From the NCBI GenBank assembly GCA_943737045.1, contig CALSFV010000355.1, positions 62,001-126,000 on the forward strand: a DNA stretch of 64,000 nt, written 5' to 3'. Below are positions 47,010-58,945 of the stretch, one piece after another. Position numbers and translations under genes: made by a program. The stretch's first letter is position 1, and each line of letters opens with the position of its first letter. The stretch is from Parapristionchus giblindavisi. Taxonomy: Eukaryota; Nematoda; Chromadorea; Rhabditida; Diplogasteridae. The notes under the pieces are model-generated. The model saw nothing but the letters and a program-made list of their open reading frames with translations. It made no database searches and was not told where the DNA came from.

Positions 47010-48980
47010 GGGTCTTTGACCTTGTTTACAAAAATGATGACGTCACCGCCTGTATTGCTCAATGCGGCGCAAAAGCGCCGGGTTCGTCGAAAATCTCGAA
47101 AATTCGTAATTTCTCAACCGAATGAGCTAGAACCAAAATTTTTTTGCAGTATGTTAGGCATGCCCAGAGTGCACCACAGCACCATTGGGATTGAAATTTG
47201 CCCAACTCTGACATCGACTTTTTGAATGAGACTTTCACATTTTGCGATTTCTATGTATCTGAGATTTATTTCCGAGCATAATTTTCGTTATGGGTGGTAC
47301 CTCACTGCCATGGGCATCATGCCCACCCATGGCCATTATCGGATTCCGGGTCAATCTGAACGAAAAAGTGCCTTGAATGATCATCGCTCGGTTCCAGGTC
47401 GGCTTTTCCCGGCACTTTCCACTGACTCTCTAATGATTGGTGCGGAATTGTGGTCTGCTCAAAGTTTAGATGTGAGTCGAGTAAAATGACACAAGTAGCC
47501 CACCACTTGGATCAACTTGAAAATTTCGATTTTCATGACCCGGGGGTCATGGTCCGAAAATTTCGAAATTTCTCAAGTTTGAAATGTTTTCATTTATGCG
47601 GCTTATTGTGAAGTACTTATGAGGTGAATAATATTCAGCGAACACTCAATGGCTGATCTCTCCTTTCAACCATTTTTTCGAAAATTTTCATTCTGATTGC
47701 GTGCGAAACATCAGAATTGTGCTTGAATCAGTTTCCAACTTGCTTTCTGTAACATTCGGTAATAGGACTTTACAATGTACATAATCAATATGGAAATCGT
47801 TTATTTTCGAAAATTCAAAAAATTCAATTTAGGTGCCTACTTTTTCGGCAAATATCTGAAATATTGCAGTTTGTCGACTCGAATGCTGCGGCAATGAGCT
47901 AATGACAATGACAATGTGAAGTTTCATGATGAGTGAACATGGTAGAACTGAAATCCCGGCATTCGGCTCACTTTTTAAAAATCGATTTCCATGACCCCGG
48001 GGTCATGGCAAAAAAAAATTAATTTTCGAAAATATTTATTTTTATTTTATTTATCGTACACCGCAAAGGTGTTTCAACATGTACAAAGTGTTCGAGTGCA
48101 AGAAAATATGTGAAATCCCCGGGGTCATGGCAAAAAAAAATTAATTTTCGAAAATAAACGATTTCCATTTTGATTATGTACATTGTAAAGTCCTATCACC
48201 GAATGTTACAGAAAGCAAGTTGGAAACTGCTTCAAGCACAATTCTGATTTTTCGCACGCAATCAGAAGGAAAATTTTCGAAAAAATGGTTGAAAAGAGAG
48301 ATCAGCCATTGAGTATTCGCTGAATATTATTCACCTCATAAGTACTTCACAATAAGCCGCATAAATGAAAACATTTCAAACTTGAGAAATTTCGAAATTT
48401 TCGGACCATGACCCCCGCATTGAGCAATACAGGCGGTGACTTCATCATTTCATGAAAATCGAAATTTTCAAGTTGATCCAAGTGGTGGGCTACTTGTGTC
48501 ATTTTACTCGACTCACCTCTAAACTTTGAGCAGACCACAATTCCGCACCAATCGTTAGAGAGTCAGTGGAAAGTGCCGGGAAAAGCCGACCTGGAACCGA
48601 GCGATGATCATTCAAGGCACTTTTTCGTTCAGATTGACCCGGAATCCGATAATGGCCATGGGTGGGCATGATGCCCATGGCAGTGAGGTACCACCCCATA
48701 AAGAAAATTATGCTCGGAAATAAATCTCAGATACAAAGAAATCGCAAAATGTGAAAGTCTCATCCAAAAAGTCGATGTCAGAGTTGGGCAAATTTCAATC
48801 CCAATGGTGCTGTGGTGCACTCTGGGCATGCCTAACATACTGCAAAAAGAATTTTGGTTCTAGCTCATTCGGTTGAGAAATTACGAATTTTCGAGATTTT
48901 CGACGAACCCGGCGCTTTTGCGCCGCATTGAGCAATACAGGCGGTGACGTCATCATTTTTGTAAACAATGTCAAAGACCC
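47010..48980. mobile_element. 2-kb foldback element, arms about 47010-47813 and 48146-48980
   Basis: About 0.8-kb arms with few differences and a centre of about 330 bp. Outer ends read GGGTCTTTGAC...; inner parts carry CATGACCCGGGGGTCATGG, shared with the palindrome at 5330-7683. The right arm contains a small rearrangement near 48415-48450. Mirrored open frames (47226-47489 and 48499-48699) are not genes. No transposase seen. Confidence 0.8.
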
Positions 48981-49261
48981 TTCAATCTACCGTACCCAAC
49001 ATACCGTAACCAATCTACCGTACCAACATACCGTAACCAATCTACCGTACCCACCATACCGTAACCAATCTACCGTACCCACCATACCGTTCTCGTTCAT
49101 CATTGGTCAGTCGATCGTTAGGTCCCGCCCCTCCATCACGTCCCTTCAAGAGACTATCGAGATCGTAGACAAATCGTCGTTTGAACGGTTTCTCCGTCGT
49201 CGATGACTTCTTGTGACCATTGCCTGCCTTCGAATCTACTTGTCTGAAGAATTGAAGAAGT

Positions 49262-49430
49262 TGAGGAGGGGAGAGACAGAGAGTGAGAGAGAGGGAGGGA
49301 GGGAGAGAGAGAGAACGAACGAGAGAGAGAGAGAGGGAGGGAGGGAGAGGGAGAAAGAGAGCGAGAGTGAAAGAGAGGGAGGGAGAGGAAGAGAGAGAAA
49401 GGAAGAGGGAGAGGGAGAGTTAGAAAGAGA
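49262..49430 (+). repeat. GA-rich microsatellite in a D1 intron
   Basis: GAGAGAGGGAGGGAGAG runs directly beside the acceptor of the 49243 exon. Overlapping open frames are artefacts. Confidence 0.95.
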
Positions 49431-49794
49431 GGATAGATGAATTGAGAGAAGACAGCAGGTAAAGTCGCCAGATTCATGTTGCACCAACATTTTAAAGCAC
49501 TGAGTTTGTTCAGTCACTTGTTGCTCCTTCATTGTGAGATGCTACTATAAGATATATAATATATTAACGACATGGTCATAGAGACTAGATTTACATCTTT
49601 TAAAGATCAAAGATCAATCTAACCTCATAACATTGGTGCTGAAGACGAGGGGTTGCAGGGGCAGTTCTCGATCCGGACCAATCATCTCTGGATACGCAAG
49701 CTTCACCCATTGTTGGATTGAATGGGTACGCTGGAAATTAAAGAGAAATCAATCATAGGAAATAGTTGGTTCCGCTGCAGTATCCTATTTATAC

Positions 49795-49935
49795 ACTAAA
49801 CTCTCTACTTTGGTATATAAAAACTTAAAGTCTACATCATTGACTTGAAGTTTACTTTAAGTCGACTTCAAGTCAAACAACATTAGAATAAATGTATAAA
49901 CACCACTTGAAGTAGACTTACAAGTGTATAGTAAA
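49795..49935. repeat. short foldback around GACTTGAAGT words
   Basis: Inverted ACTTGAAGT/ACTTCAAGT motifs repeat over about 130 bp in a D1 intron. D2 lacks the block at the matching place. Ends not resolved. Confidence 0.45.
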
Positions 49936-50040
49936 AAAGTAATGCAGACTAAGTTTTCAAATTGTACAGTAGTAGTGTTCGATACTGGCCGTACCGTAGA
50001 TCATCCATAAACCGGATATCAATAAATCCAGATAACACTA

Positions 50041-50222
50041 CTCCGGTTTTGCATGGTAATATTATAGTAAGTAGCGCGCAAAAAGTACTTTCAAGTAGCA
50101 TACTTTTTACTTACTTTATTGTTACTATTTTGCTATTTCCTTAGTATGTAGCGAAAAAGTAAGTAAGAAGTAAGTTGCTTTTTGCGCACTACTTACTGTC
50201 ATATTACCCTGCAAAACCGGAG
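50041..50222. mobile_element. 182-bp MITE with TA target duplication
   Basis: Ends CTCCGGTTTTGCA and TGCAAAACCGGAG, with TIRs of about 45 bp, flanked by TA on each side. D2 reads ACACTATCATAAAC at the same place (44534-44547), an exact empty site with one TA. Confidence 0.9.
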
Positions 50223-50809
50223 TATCATAAACTAATGTGAAAAAACACAATAATTAAGCGCAGCATTTAGTATCGGATGGGACGCGCCTGGCGCGGATGG
50301 TGACCGCTTCTTGAGCGGCTGCACGGTGATCTTGCGGACGGGCGCAGGTGCACCGTCACCCACGAGTTCCGCGAAGAAACGCACGTATGACGACAGTCGA
50401 GGCATATCATATTGCTTGCTGAAAGTCAATCGATCGACAAAATACTTCAAAACATAACATTATCGATGCAATCCCCACAACTACCTTCCACCATCGGCAG
50501 CTCATCGTAGCCCTCCTCTCATCCAAATGTAAGCCAAAGATCTCGAAAGGATTTGAACTTGAAAAATGTATGTTTCAAGGAACAACGAAATTAGATTGCG
50601 AATAGTGGCATAATAGTACATCGCTAGTAGATTGCTAAGAGATTCCTTAGTAAGAGAAAAAATAAGTATAATTGTTATTCAACAGCGTTAGCCCAATGAA
50701 AAAATAGCTCATCGAAACTGGATCAATTATTGATTGATTATTGGACGTTCCGTCAATAAATATCCTTTAAAAAATAAAATCAATAAATCAATAATCGTTC
50801 AGAATCTCT

Positions 50810-51012
50810 TGACGTTCCTCTGTTCTTGGTTCACTCATCGATTGAGAAATGAGCCCTGCTTCTTCTGGTATTACGAATGGTCCATGTCGCCTGGAGTGCA
50901 ATGGAGGAGGTACTGTACTTTTCGTTGTGAGACCTACAATTTTCAAATATTTCAAATTTGATGAAAAATTCAGCCAAATTCTCGGGTGAGAATTCAACTG
51001 AGGATGTTTCAA
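50810..51012 (-). other. unknown exon-like block (KIVGLTTKS...), second copy
   Basis: Same protein frame as 42930-43131 (TKSTVPPPLHSRRHG, FVIPEEAGLIS, SMSEPRT). It lies just upstream, in gene sense, of the first D1 exons, which makes a 5' exon of the CCP gene plausible. The flanking 400 bp on its 5' side also match between the two places. Function unknown. Confidence 0.45.
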
Positions 51013-51493
51013 TTCTCGAAATTAATCAATAATTTCAGAAATCAATCGATAATGTATATTTCAGGTATATGCATCAGTTTGTCGCTTCGTACTTCAGAAC
51101 GGGAAGAACGCCTGTGATCTTCTCTTCACATTTTACTTTTATCATTCATGGATTCAAACACCTGAAGCCGTACACGAATCATAAACAAAAAAAAAGAAAT
51201 CATCCTTCACAGTATCATTTCACTAGTTTGCATTTTCACATTAACCATCACAATCAAAAATTGTACGCAAGATCGCGCTAAGAAGGTCCATGAATATGCA
51301 AAATCAATATTATATAGTTTGAAAAAAATCTCAATAAATAAGCAATACTTCAAGTAAAATTGGTTGATTATTCCAATATTTGGGGGTGAAATCAATCAAT
51401 GTTTCATTGAATTGGTGCAGGAAGGGGCGGAAATAAAATCAAACTGTGATAAGAAGCATACGGTAATATCAAACAAAAATCAATATTTACAGA

Positions 51494-51557
51494 TGGCCAG
51501 CGAAAGCGAATTTTGTCTAAGACAACGTAACAAACGCGTAAATTACAGTGCCAGTGG
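51494..51557 (+). other. possible isolated first exon
   Basis: TTTACAG, then ATGGCCAGCGAAAGCGAA..., coding MASESEFCLRQRNKRVNYS and ending AGTG|GTGAG, a good donor. No partner exon follows: the 25-bp array begins about 230 bp later. Could be a chance match. Confidence 0.25.
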
Positions 51558-51785
51558 TGAGATTTAAAAAAATTTAGAAGACTCCAAGCAAGCCTTAATT
51601 ACTTCTGATAGCCATCTCAGCTGAGGCAACACCGTTATTCTCAACAATTTCTCATCCCCGAAATTGTCAATATTACTATGTTAAAATGTCATACAATATC
51701 GACATAGAGATGTTACAGAATAGATCTAATCAAATATACAATAGTGGACAGTATTGTGGAGTTGATCTATGGCCAGCCGATGGCC

Positions 51786-53845
51786 AAGTCATCGTTCAAT
51801 GGCTGGCCACTCTCTATCGTTCAATGGCTGGCCACTCTTTATCGTTCAATGGCTGGCCACTCTCTATCGTTCAATGGCTGGCCACTCTCTATCGATCAAT
51901 GGCTGGCCACTCTTTATCGATCACTGGCTGGCCACTCTCTATCGTTCAATGGCTGGCCACTCTCTATCGTTCAATGGCTGGCCACTCTTTATCGTTCAAT
52001 GGCTGGCCACTCTCTATCGTTCAATGGCTGGCCACTCTTTATCGTTCAATGGCTGGCCACTCTCTATCGTTCAATGGCTGGCCACTCTCTATCGATCAAT
52101 GGCTGGCCACTCTTTATCGATCACTGGCTGGCCACTCTCTATCGTTCAATGGCTGGCCACTCTCTATCGTTCAATGGCTGGCCACTCTTTATCGTTCAAT
52201 GGCTGGCCACTCTCTATCGTTCAATGGCTGGCCACTCTTTATCGTTCAATGGCTGGCCACTCTCTATCGTTCAATGGCTGGCCACTCTCTATCGATCAAT
52301 TGCTGGCCACTCTCTATCGATCACTGGCTGGCCACTCTCTATCGTTCACTGGCTGGCCACTCTCTATCGTTCAATGGCTGACCACTCTCTATCGATCAAT
52401 GGCTGGCCACTCTTTATCGATCACTGGCTGGCCACTCTCTATCGTTCAATGGCTGGCCACTCTCTATCGATCAATGGCTGACCACTCTTTATCGATCACT
52501 GGCTGGCCACTCTCTATCGTTCAATGGCTGGCCACTCTCTATCGATCAATTGCTGGCCACTCTCTATCGATCACTGGCTGGCCACTCTCTATCGTTCAAT
52601 GGCTGGCCACTCTCTATCGTTCACTGGCTGGCCACTCTCTATCGTTCAATGGCTGACCACTCTCTATCGATCAATGGCTGGCCACTCTTTATCGATCACT
52701 GGCTGGCCACTCTCTATCGTTCAATGGCTGGCCACTCTCTATCGATCAATGGCTGGCCACTCTCTATCGATCAATTGCTGGCCACTCTCTATCGATCACT
52801 GGCTGGCCACTCTCTATCGTTCAATGGCTGGCCACTCTCTATCGTTCACTGGCTGGCCACTCTCTATCGTTCAATGGCTGACCACTCTCTATCGATCAAT
52901 GGCTGGCCACTTTTTATCGATCACTGGCTGGCCACTCTCTATCGTTCAATGGCTGGCCACTCTCTATCGATCAATGGCTGGCCACTCTCTATCGATCAAT
53001 TGCTGGCCACTCTCTATCGATCACTGGCTGGCCACTCTCTATCGTTCAATGGCTGGCCACTCTCTATCGTTCACTGGCTGGCCACTCTCTATCGTTCACT
53101 GGCTGGCCACTCTCTATCGTTCAATGGCTGGCTACTCTCTATCGTTCAATGGCTGACCACTCTCTATCGATCAATGGCTGGCCACTCTTTATCGATCACT
53201 GGCTGGCCACTCTCTATCGTTCAATGGCTGGCCACTCTCTATCGATCAATTGCTGGCCACTCTCTATCGATCACTGGCTGGCCACTCTCTATCGAGCAAT
53301 GGCTGGCCACTCTCTATCGTTCACTGGCTGGCCACTCTCTATCGTTCAATGGCTGGCCACTCTCTATCGATCAATTGCTGGCCACTCTCTATCGATCACT
53401 GGCTGGCCACTCTCTATCGTTCACTGGCTGGCCACTCTCTATCGTTCACTGGCTGGCCACTCTCTATCGTTCAATGGCTGGCTACTCTCTATCGTTCAAT
53501 GGCTGACCACTCTCTATCGTTCAATGGCTGGCCAATCTCTATCGTTCAATGGCTGGCCAATCTCTATCGTTCAATGGCTGGCCACTCTCTATCGTTCAAT
53601 GGCTGGCCACTCTCTATCGTTCAATGGCTGGCCACTCTCTATCGTTCAATGGTTGGCCACTCTCTATCGTTCAATGACTGGCCACTCTCTATCGTTCAAT
53701 GGCTGGCCACTCTCTATCGTTCAATGGCTGGCCACTCTCTATCGTTCAATGGCTGGCCACTCTCTATCGATCAATGGCTGGCCACTCTCTATCGTTCAAT
53801 GGCTGGCCACTTTCCATCGATCAATGGCTGGCCACTCTCTATCGA
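51786..53845 (-). repeat. giant 25-bp terminal minisatellite of copy D (about 80 units)
   Basis: About 2.06 kb of the 25-bp unit (on the + strand TCTATCGTTCAATGGCTGGC plus five bases), with T/A, AAT/ACT and GGCC/GACC variants arranged in higher-order blocks near 52300-53480. The stop codon of the D last exon (CTA at 53839-53841) lies in its first unit. Because 25 is not a multiple of 3, all three + frames encode the same rotating 25-residue peptide and stay open until a GGCTGACC variant supplies TGA. The 200-318-residue frames here are therefore not genes. Confidence 0.95.
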
Positions 53846-54426
53846 TCACTGACACCATTTCTTCGATCTCGCTGGGATCGTACCAGAGATAGTGCCGCCT
53901 GTACCAGGTTACGACCAATCTCCTTCAGTTCACTGATACCAATCTGTAAAGGACAAAGATTACTTCGTACTCCTTCAGATACCGGAACCCCATCCGTTTT
54001 ACTGTTTACCCGTTACCGCAACCCCACTCCAGAATACTTCATTTTTTAACATTCTATAAAGTTTTCTCAAAAACAGGTATTGAGATCCGTCACTATTGTC
54101 AACGGAATATTCATCGTTCAATACTAAATGACACCTACCACAATCATGTATCAAGCACATGTTATCTACTTAGCATCGAGAGTATTCACAATACGCAATG
54201 GTCTACCGCTTCATACCATACTCCCCCATCCTCACCTGATATCCCTTATAAGGTCCGGACTCGTATCCGGCGTACGTGCACTCCATCGTGTAGGCGCGGG
54301 GCAGGGACAGTTGGCGCCAGAGTGCCACACGCGCCGAACCCTCCTTCGATCGTTGAATCGACCAACGACAATTTCTACAAACGGACGAGAGATAATACAC
54401 TAGGCAACATCCTCTAAGAAAGACAC

Positions 54427-54523
54427 CCCCAAGCTGATTTTACTCACCGCATTGGCAATACTCTCTCGTATACAAAGAAAGCGAGAGTGTGGTGAGAGCG
54501 GAAAGTTTCAAACTAGTTTGGGG
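54427..54523. mobile_element. 97-bp MITE (CCCCAAGCT ends) in intron 11 of D
   Basis: CCCCAAGCTGATTTTACT...ACTAGTTTGGGG with the CTCTCGT/GCGAGAG core. Same site as in B', C' and E. Confidence 0.75.
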
Positions 54524-55364
54524 TATGCCGTTAAACATCTCACCCCTTCACCCCTCTGTGCTTCGCATTTTTTCGGATGGAAATCTTTACAATAAGTCAT
54601 TAAACTATTATGTCCACCAATGATAATTTAGTACGTCAAAGATCAAAGATCAAAGATCAAATCATACTTGGCTGAGAACGAGGGCGCCATAGTCTCCATC
54701 AATTCAGCCATGTCAATGAAATCGAGATTAGGCGAGTGCAACACATCGGGAGGATGCCAGGACTGAAAAGTTATCGATTCTTTATCACTTACAAAGTTGA
54801 TCTTTGGTCGTTTAGAAAGCTGATCGTTGATCTTTACAATGCTGATCTTTGCTCTTTTATAAAGTTGATTTTTGATCTTTCATGAAGTTGGTATCTTCTA
54901 TTTTTTTTAAATCGGTCTCCAACCTGATCAGGATTGTTTCCATACAAGAAACAGTTTGACCTTCGCGAATGACCATGTAGATCAACGAACAGAAGCGGTA
55001 GACGATATTCGGACTGTAATCGATAATTCATCTATACAGTATTAGATATAAGATAATCAATAATTCAGGCTATGTTGTTGACATCCTACATAGTCAGACG
55101 GACAACTATAATAAGTGCCCCTGCACTTTCAGGTTTCATTGCGTTTACTCAAACGAGTACACTATCTAAACTGCAATAACTCAAGCGTTTACAAAACAGA
55201 TAATATACGCGTTAATATTATCAGGGAGACGCGGATATCGAATTTTCGGGAAAAATAACGATTTTTCGAAAATTGGTTGCAACGTAATTCGACCATGCTG
55301 ATTTAAACTGTCAACATAATGAAAATCAGCATTTCTTGTGGTCAATGGTCTCTAAACTATAAGA

Positions 55365-56045
55365 GGCCGTTTGCGTAAAAGTCGAACAAGAGTTGGCACA
55401 GGGCAAAATTTTAATACCCTCAAAACTCGTGTACAGGGGTTATCGACCTCGCTGATGAAGATGTGCATAGTCATTTTGGCTCTAGTGGTCCCGCAACGCC
55501 TGGGCGTGATTACGGTATAATCACGTTTCCAAGCCGTTCTCGGTCCATTGTAGAGCTAGAGGTATGAAAATTGGGCTCCTGGGACAGAATTCGATGGCGA
55601 TGATGACTGTCTACTTCATTTATTTTGAAAATTTTCCAAAAGGTCGATTCTTGGAAATTTTGATTGAGACATTTGCGAGCCTAGCGAGTATGACAGTTCG
55701 AACCGGCGTGGCGAGAGGATTCCAACGATATATTTTGAGCCCTTATCTCCGTCGAGAAAGCTTTCATTGGCTCGATATAATGATGTGCGCCTTGCAAGAG
55801 TACTCTCTCAATTCCGCACGCTATCTCGCACTCACGAGAGTGGTGAAAGAGCGCGCGGAAATGAGAGAGTGGTCAGGGAGCGCGCGGCATTGAGACGTAA
55901 ACAACTCCTGATGCTGAGGCAGATCACTATATCGAGCCAATGAAAGCTTTCTCGACGGAGCTTTCTCGACGCTTTTGTTGCCATAGGCCATCTCCTAAAA
56001 GATTTATGATCCGTTGGCGAAATGATCGTTGGCGAAATGATCGCC
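55365..56045. mobile_element. transposon debris replacing the middle of D
   Basis: Starts at AGAGGCCGTTTGCG (also at 45046) where intron 9 sequence stops. It contains a hairpin element with arms 55752-55780 and 55930-55958 (CGTCGAGAAAGCTTTCATTG). The plus-strand open frame 55564-55893 shows no domain. Confidence 0.55.
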
Positions 56046-56648
56046 CCCCGTGCGTACGATATCGACTGAGACGCGTGCGGATGGGACGCGCCTGACGCGG
56101 ATGGTGACCGCTTCTTGAGCGGCTGCACGGTGATCTTGCGGACGGGCGCAGGCGCACCGTCTCCCACGAGTTCCGCGAAGAAACGCGCGTATGATGACAG
56201 TCGAGGCATATCAGATTGCTTGCTGAAATGAATCGATCGATAAAATAATCAATTAATCGATAAAATAGCCAATCGATCGATAGAATAGTCCAAAACATAA
56301 CATCATAACCCCACAACTACCAATCACTAAACATGTACGGTTAATACCACAATGTATTTCAATCAATCGAAAGAAAATCGATAGAAAAAAGTCCGCGTCT
56401 GACGCGCCACTCCCACCGCTTTCCTAAAAACGATGAGTCTCATTAGAACTGATTAAGGGATGTGTCCCAAAAGCAACTAATCAGGGTAAACAAGTTGATT
56501 TATGGTTGCACTAGCATGATTTGATCCGTAGTAGAGACTGATTAGCCGGTGAATTTTCCATATGATTAATATCTGATAAACAATTGACCCTAATTACCTC
56601 TCCCAATTCCTCCGCCAATTCATCATCCGCCTCCTCTTGATCCTCATC

Positions 56649-57768
56649 TGCAAATTAGGCAATGAGGTACACTACCGTAATCGCTTCTCAACAGCTACCG
56701 TAATCTCGACTTTATCAGCATTACAGTAACTTGACTATTACACATTAGCTTAAAAAGTAACTAATAAAGATACATCCCAAGATAACAATACCACCAATAA
56801 TACTACGGTAACCCACCGTGATTATATCGCCTTCAGTAATCGATCACAAAAGTCTACCGTACCACTGCTCCTTCCACCTTCTGCAACCCTAAAAAATCTA
56901 GTATTTTCACTTAAACATTTATTTCGATGTTTTTTTCCAATTTTCAAATATATCAAAGATGGTTGACGCCAGACAAGAAATAGCAATGCAACAATGGAAA
57001 AATTTTTGCAGAAAACATTCATCTAGCGAATTTCACCCCATTGAATCTCTTCAAAGGAGAGTAATCTTACTCAACTAATTTGAAATCGCGGTCTCGTGCG
57101 GAAGAACTCCTACTGTACTTTCTAAGGACATACGAAAAAATACTTAAATTTAAAAAAAAATAGAAAATAGTTGTGTAAAACACAACATACATAGAAAATA
57201 CATCCCAAAAATATTTTTTTTCATAAGAAAACTGATAGAGCTGTAAGCGCATATTTCTTGTCAAATATCTCAAAACGGGAGTAGCCAAATTTTTTTCAAT
57301 ATCAATGATTAGCGTTGCCTCATACACAGTCCCTACATAGTCAGCTTGGTTGCCATGAGTCAGATTGTACGATCAACTTTCCAACAACTAATCATCTCAT
57401 TCTTTCAATCAGTTTAATTCTTAAAAAAACATTTTTGGGACGTAGTTTCTATTTTGCGATGATTAGTGTTGCGAAATCGAATATTTTAAACGAATATTTC
57501 TATAGACATTTGAGCGACCAAACACAAACTACAAGCCATATTTTTAACAATAAAAATTTGACAACAATAATTTGATTTTTTCAGATAGGTTATAATTAGA
57601 CCGCTCTCTTTTTCTCTCTCTATGTCTTTCAGCATAAATTGGAATATTCTTATTTGATTTCGCATTTCAATCATGAGAATTTTTGTGCAATAATTATAAG
57701 TATTGTGTTTTTAGATACTGCAACACTGTTAAATGAGCGGAAAGGCATACAGAAAACTCTACTGCTTA
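56649..57768. other. upstream region of D, no clear gene
   Basis: TTACGGTAG-type words to about 56830 and AT-rich DNA with runs of A and T at 56900-57600. A possible short exon (EGGRSSG after GCAG, minus strand, about 56885-56865) cannot be confirmed. Confidence 0.4.
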
Positions 57769-58380
57769 CATGGGAATGGTGTGAACTCACATTTCCCGAT
57801 TTTCACGAAAATTGCAGGGTTTACTAAATCGACTGCGCTGATTTCAAATCTGTTTTGAAAACCTGCAAAATGTTTTTCTGGAGCGAGTTATAGTCCGACG
57901 AAAATTATTTTTTTAATGTTTCAAATGAATGTTAAGCTGATTTCCTGTGCAATATGATCATAATCTTCTTTTTCCACTTCAAGCTGCATCGTGGTCAAGT
58001 CTTACGATGTTTGGTTGGTATTCCGGAGGGATCTTTTGTCATTTAAAAAAATTTTAACACCCATGAATCAGAAAAATAAGTTCACTGCCGAGGAATCGAA
58101 CCAGCCCCTTCCGGAATACCAGCAAAACATCATACCACCTTAAAATGCCGATTTGAGCGGGAATATAAGAGAAGAGAAGAGCAATAAAATTCACATCGAG
58201 TGGGGAAATCAGCTGAAAAATGGCTTGAAAAGTAATAAAAATCGATCTTTCCGGGCTATAACTCGCTTCAGAAAAACATTTCGCAGGTTTTTAATGCAGA
58301 TTTGGAATCAGCGTATTCGAGTTAGCATTCCCTGTAACTTCCGTGAAAATCGGGAAATGTGAGTTCGCACCATTCCCATG
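57769..58380. mobile_element. 612-bp foldback with TTA target duplication (PIF/Harbinger-like)
   Basis: Ends CATGGGAATGGTG and its complement, flanked on both sides by TTA (57766-57768 and 58381-58383). The arms extend well over 100 bp. The centre, read on the minus strand, holds a GGTTCGATTCC B-box-like word near 58100. No coding capacity. Confidence 0.8.
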
Positions 58381-58945
58381 TTAGTCTCCATATCAATTTC
58401 GTTGATGCAAAATACTTCAATCAAGATGTACATAGTGTTCATAATTATCGATTCTATCATACCATATACCACGGGTCTCCTGTAAAAGTGTAGCAAAAAC
58501 GGCCAGGCCTGCCACTAGGATTTTTTTTTGTCTTCGATTTCGATGAAAGTCGGTCAGCGTGTGTGGTTGGGGGCCATGAGAAGGCCTATCCACTTGATTT
58601 GGCCAAAATTCCAAATTATCGATTTTTTGTGATCTACCCTGAAAATGATCATAACTCGGTTCATTTTCATCGTAGAGCAATCTGACAGGTGTCATTCGAA
58701 CCGTATGGTAATGCTCTCAAAAAAAAGTTGTGAATGACCAGTTCGCTGCAAAGTCGTCTTCAGGGCGAAAAACGCGAAAAACACATTTTTTGAACAAACA
58801 AGTGACCTGTTCTCGAAAATTTTCTCTTGGGATCATCCGTATTATTGCAGAATATAAGTTATCAGATGACGTACAAAGTCGGTATGTTGTTCATTTGCCG
58901 TATCTCTGTCCCCTCAATACCGTTTTATAGAGTACACGGGACTTA

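Larger units (their letters stand above)
46320..50530 (-). pseudogene. CCP fragment D1
   Basis: Read right to left: exon about 50525-50483 (EEGYDELPMVE), exon about 50420-50265 (MPRLSSYVRFF), exon 49730-49624 (RTHSIQQWVK in D2; close match here), exon 49243-49088 (KRRFVYDLDSLL), then exons 46772-46637 ([12 protein letters not shown], with the DADIDGHRKDR stretch that B has lost) and 46413-46320 (GDVCYLAYHFPYTYSSLQ, good GT donor). The FESRFESGNL exon and the next two are replaced by the 47010-48980 inverted repeat. Downstream exons are cut off by transposon debris. A TA-flanked MITE sits in its 5' intron. Confidence 0.8.
53839..56648 (-). pseudogene. CCP chimera D (5' exons plus exons 10-13, middle missing)
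   Basis: Read right to left: acidic exon about 56648-56600 (DEDQEEADDELAEELGE), exon near 56430-56395 (ESGGSGASDAD), truncated exon from about 56213 to 56050 (SDMPRLSSYARFF), then transposon DNA, then exons 55013-54924 (DLHGHS), 54762-54668 (WHPPDVLHSPNL), 54374-54236 (RSKEG, YTME) and 53943-53839 (GISELKEIGR, TAG). Exons 0-9, with HPGE and DLNR, are gone, so no active site can form. The four 3' exons themselves are open with good splice sites. The 5' exon junctions are estimated. Confidence 0.75.

Noticed and set aside
51686..54049. Six overlapping + frames of 116-318 codons with WLATLYRSMAGHS repeats
   Set aside because: Pure consequence of a 25-bp minisatellite with no stop across unit junctions; the real coding strand is the opposite one.
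58417..58930. Frames RLLYDENEPSYDHF and SGRKTRKTHFLNK, repeated at 61420-62067
   Set aside because: Both lie in the long TIRs of the zinc-finger element and overlap on opposite strands. I could not exclude a coding role entirely, but nothing supports it.
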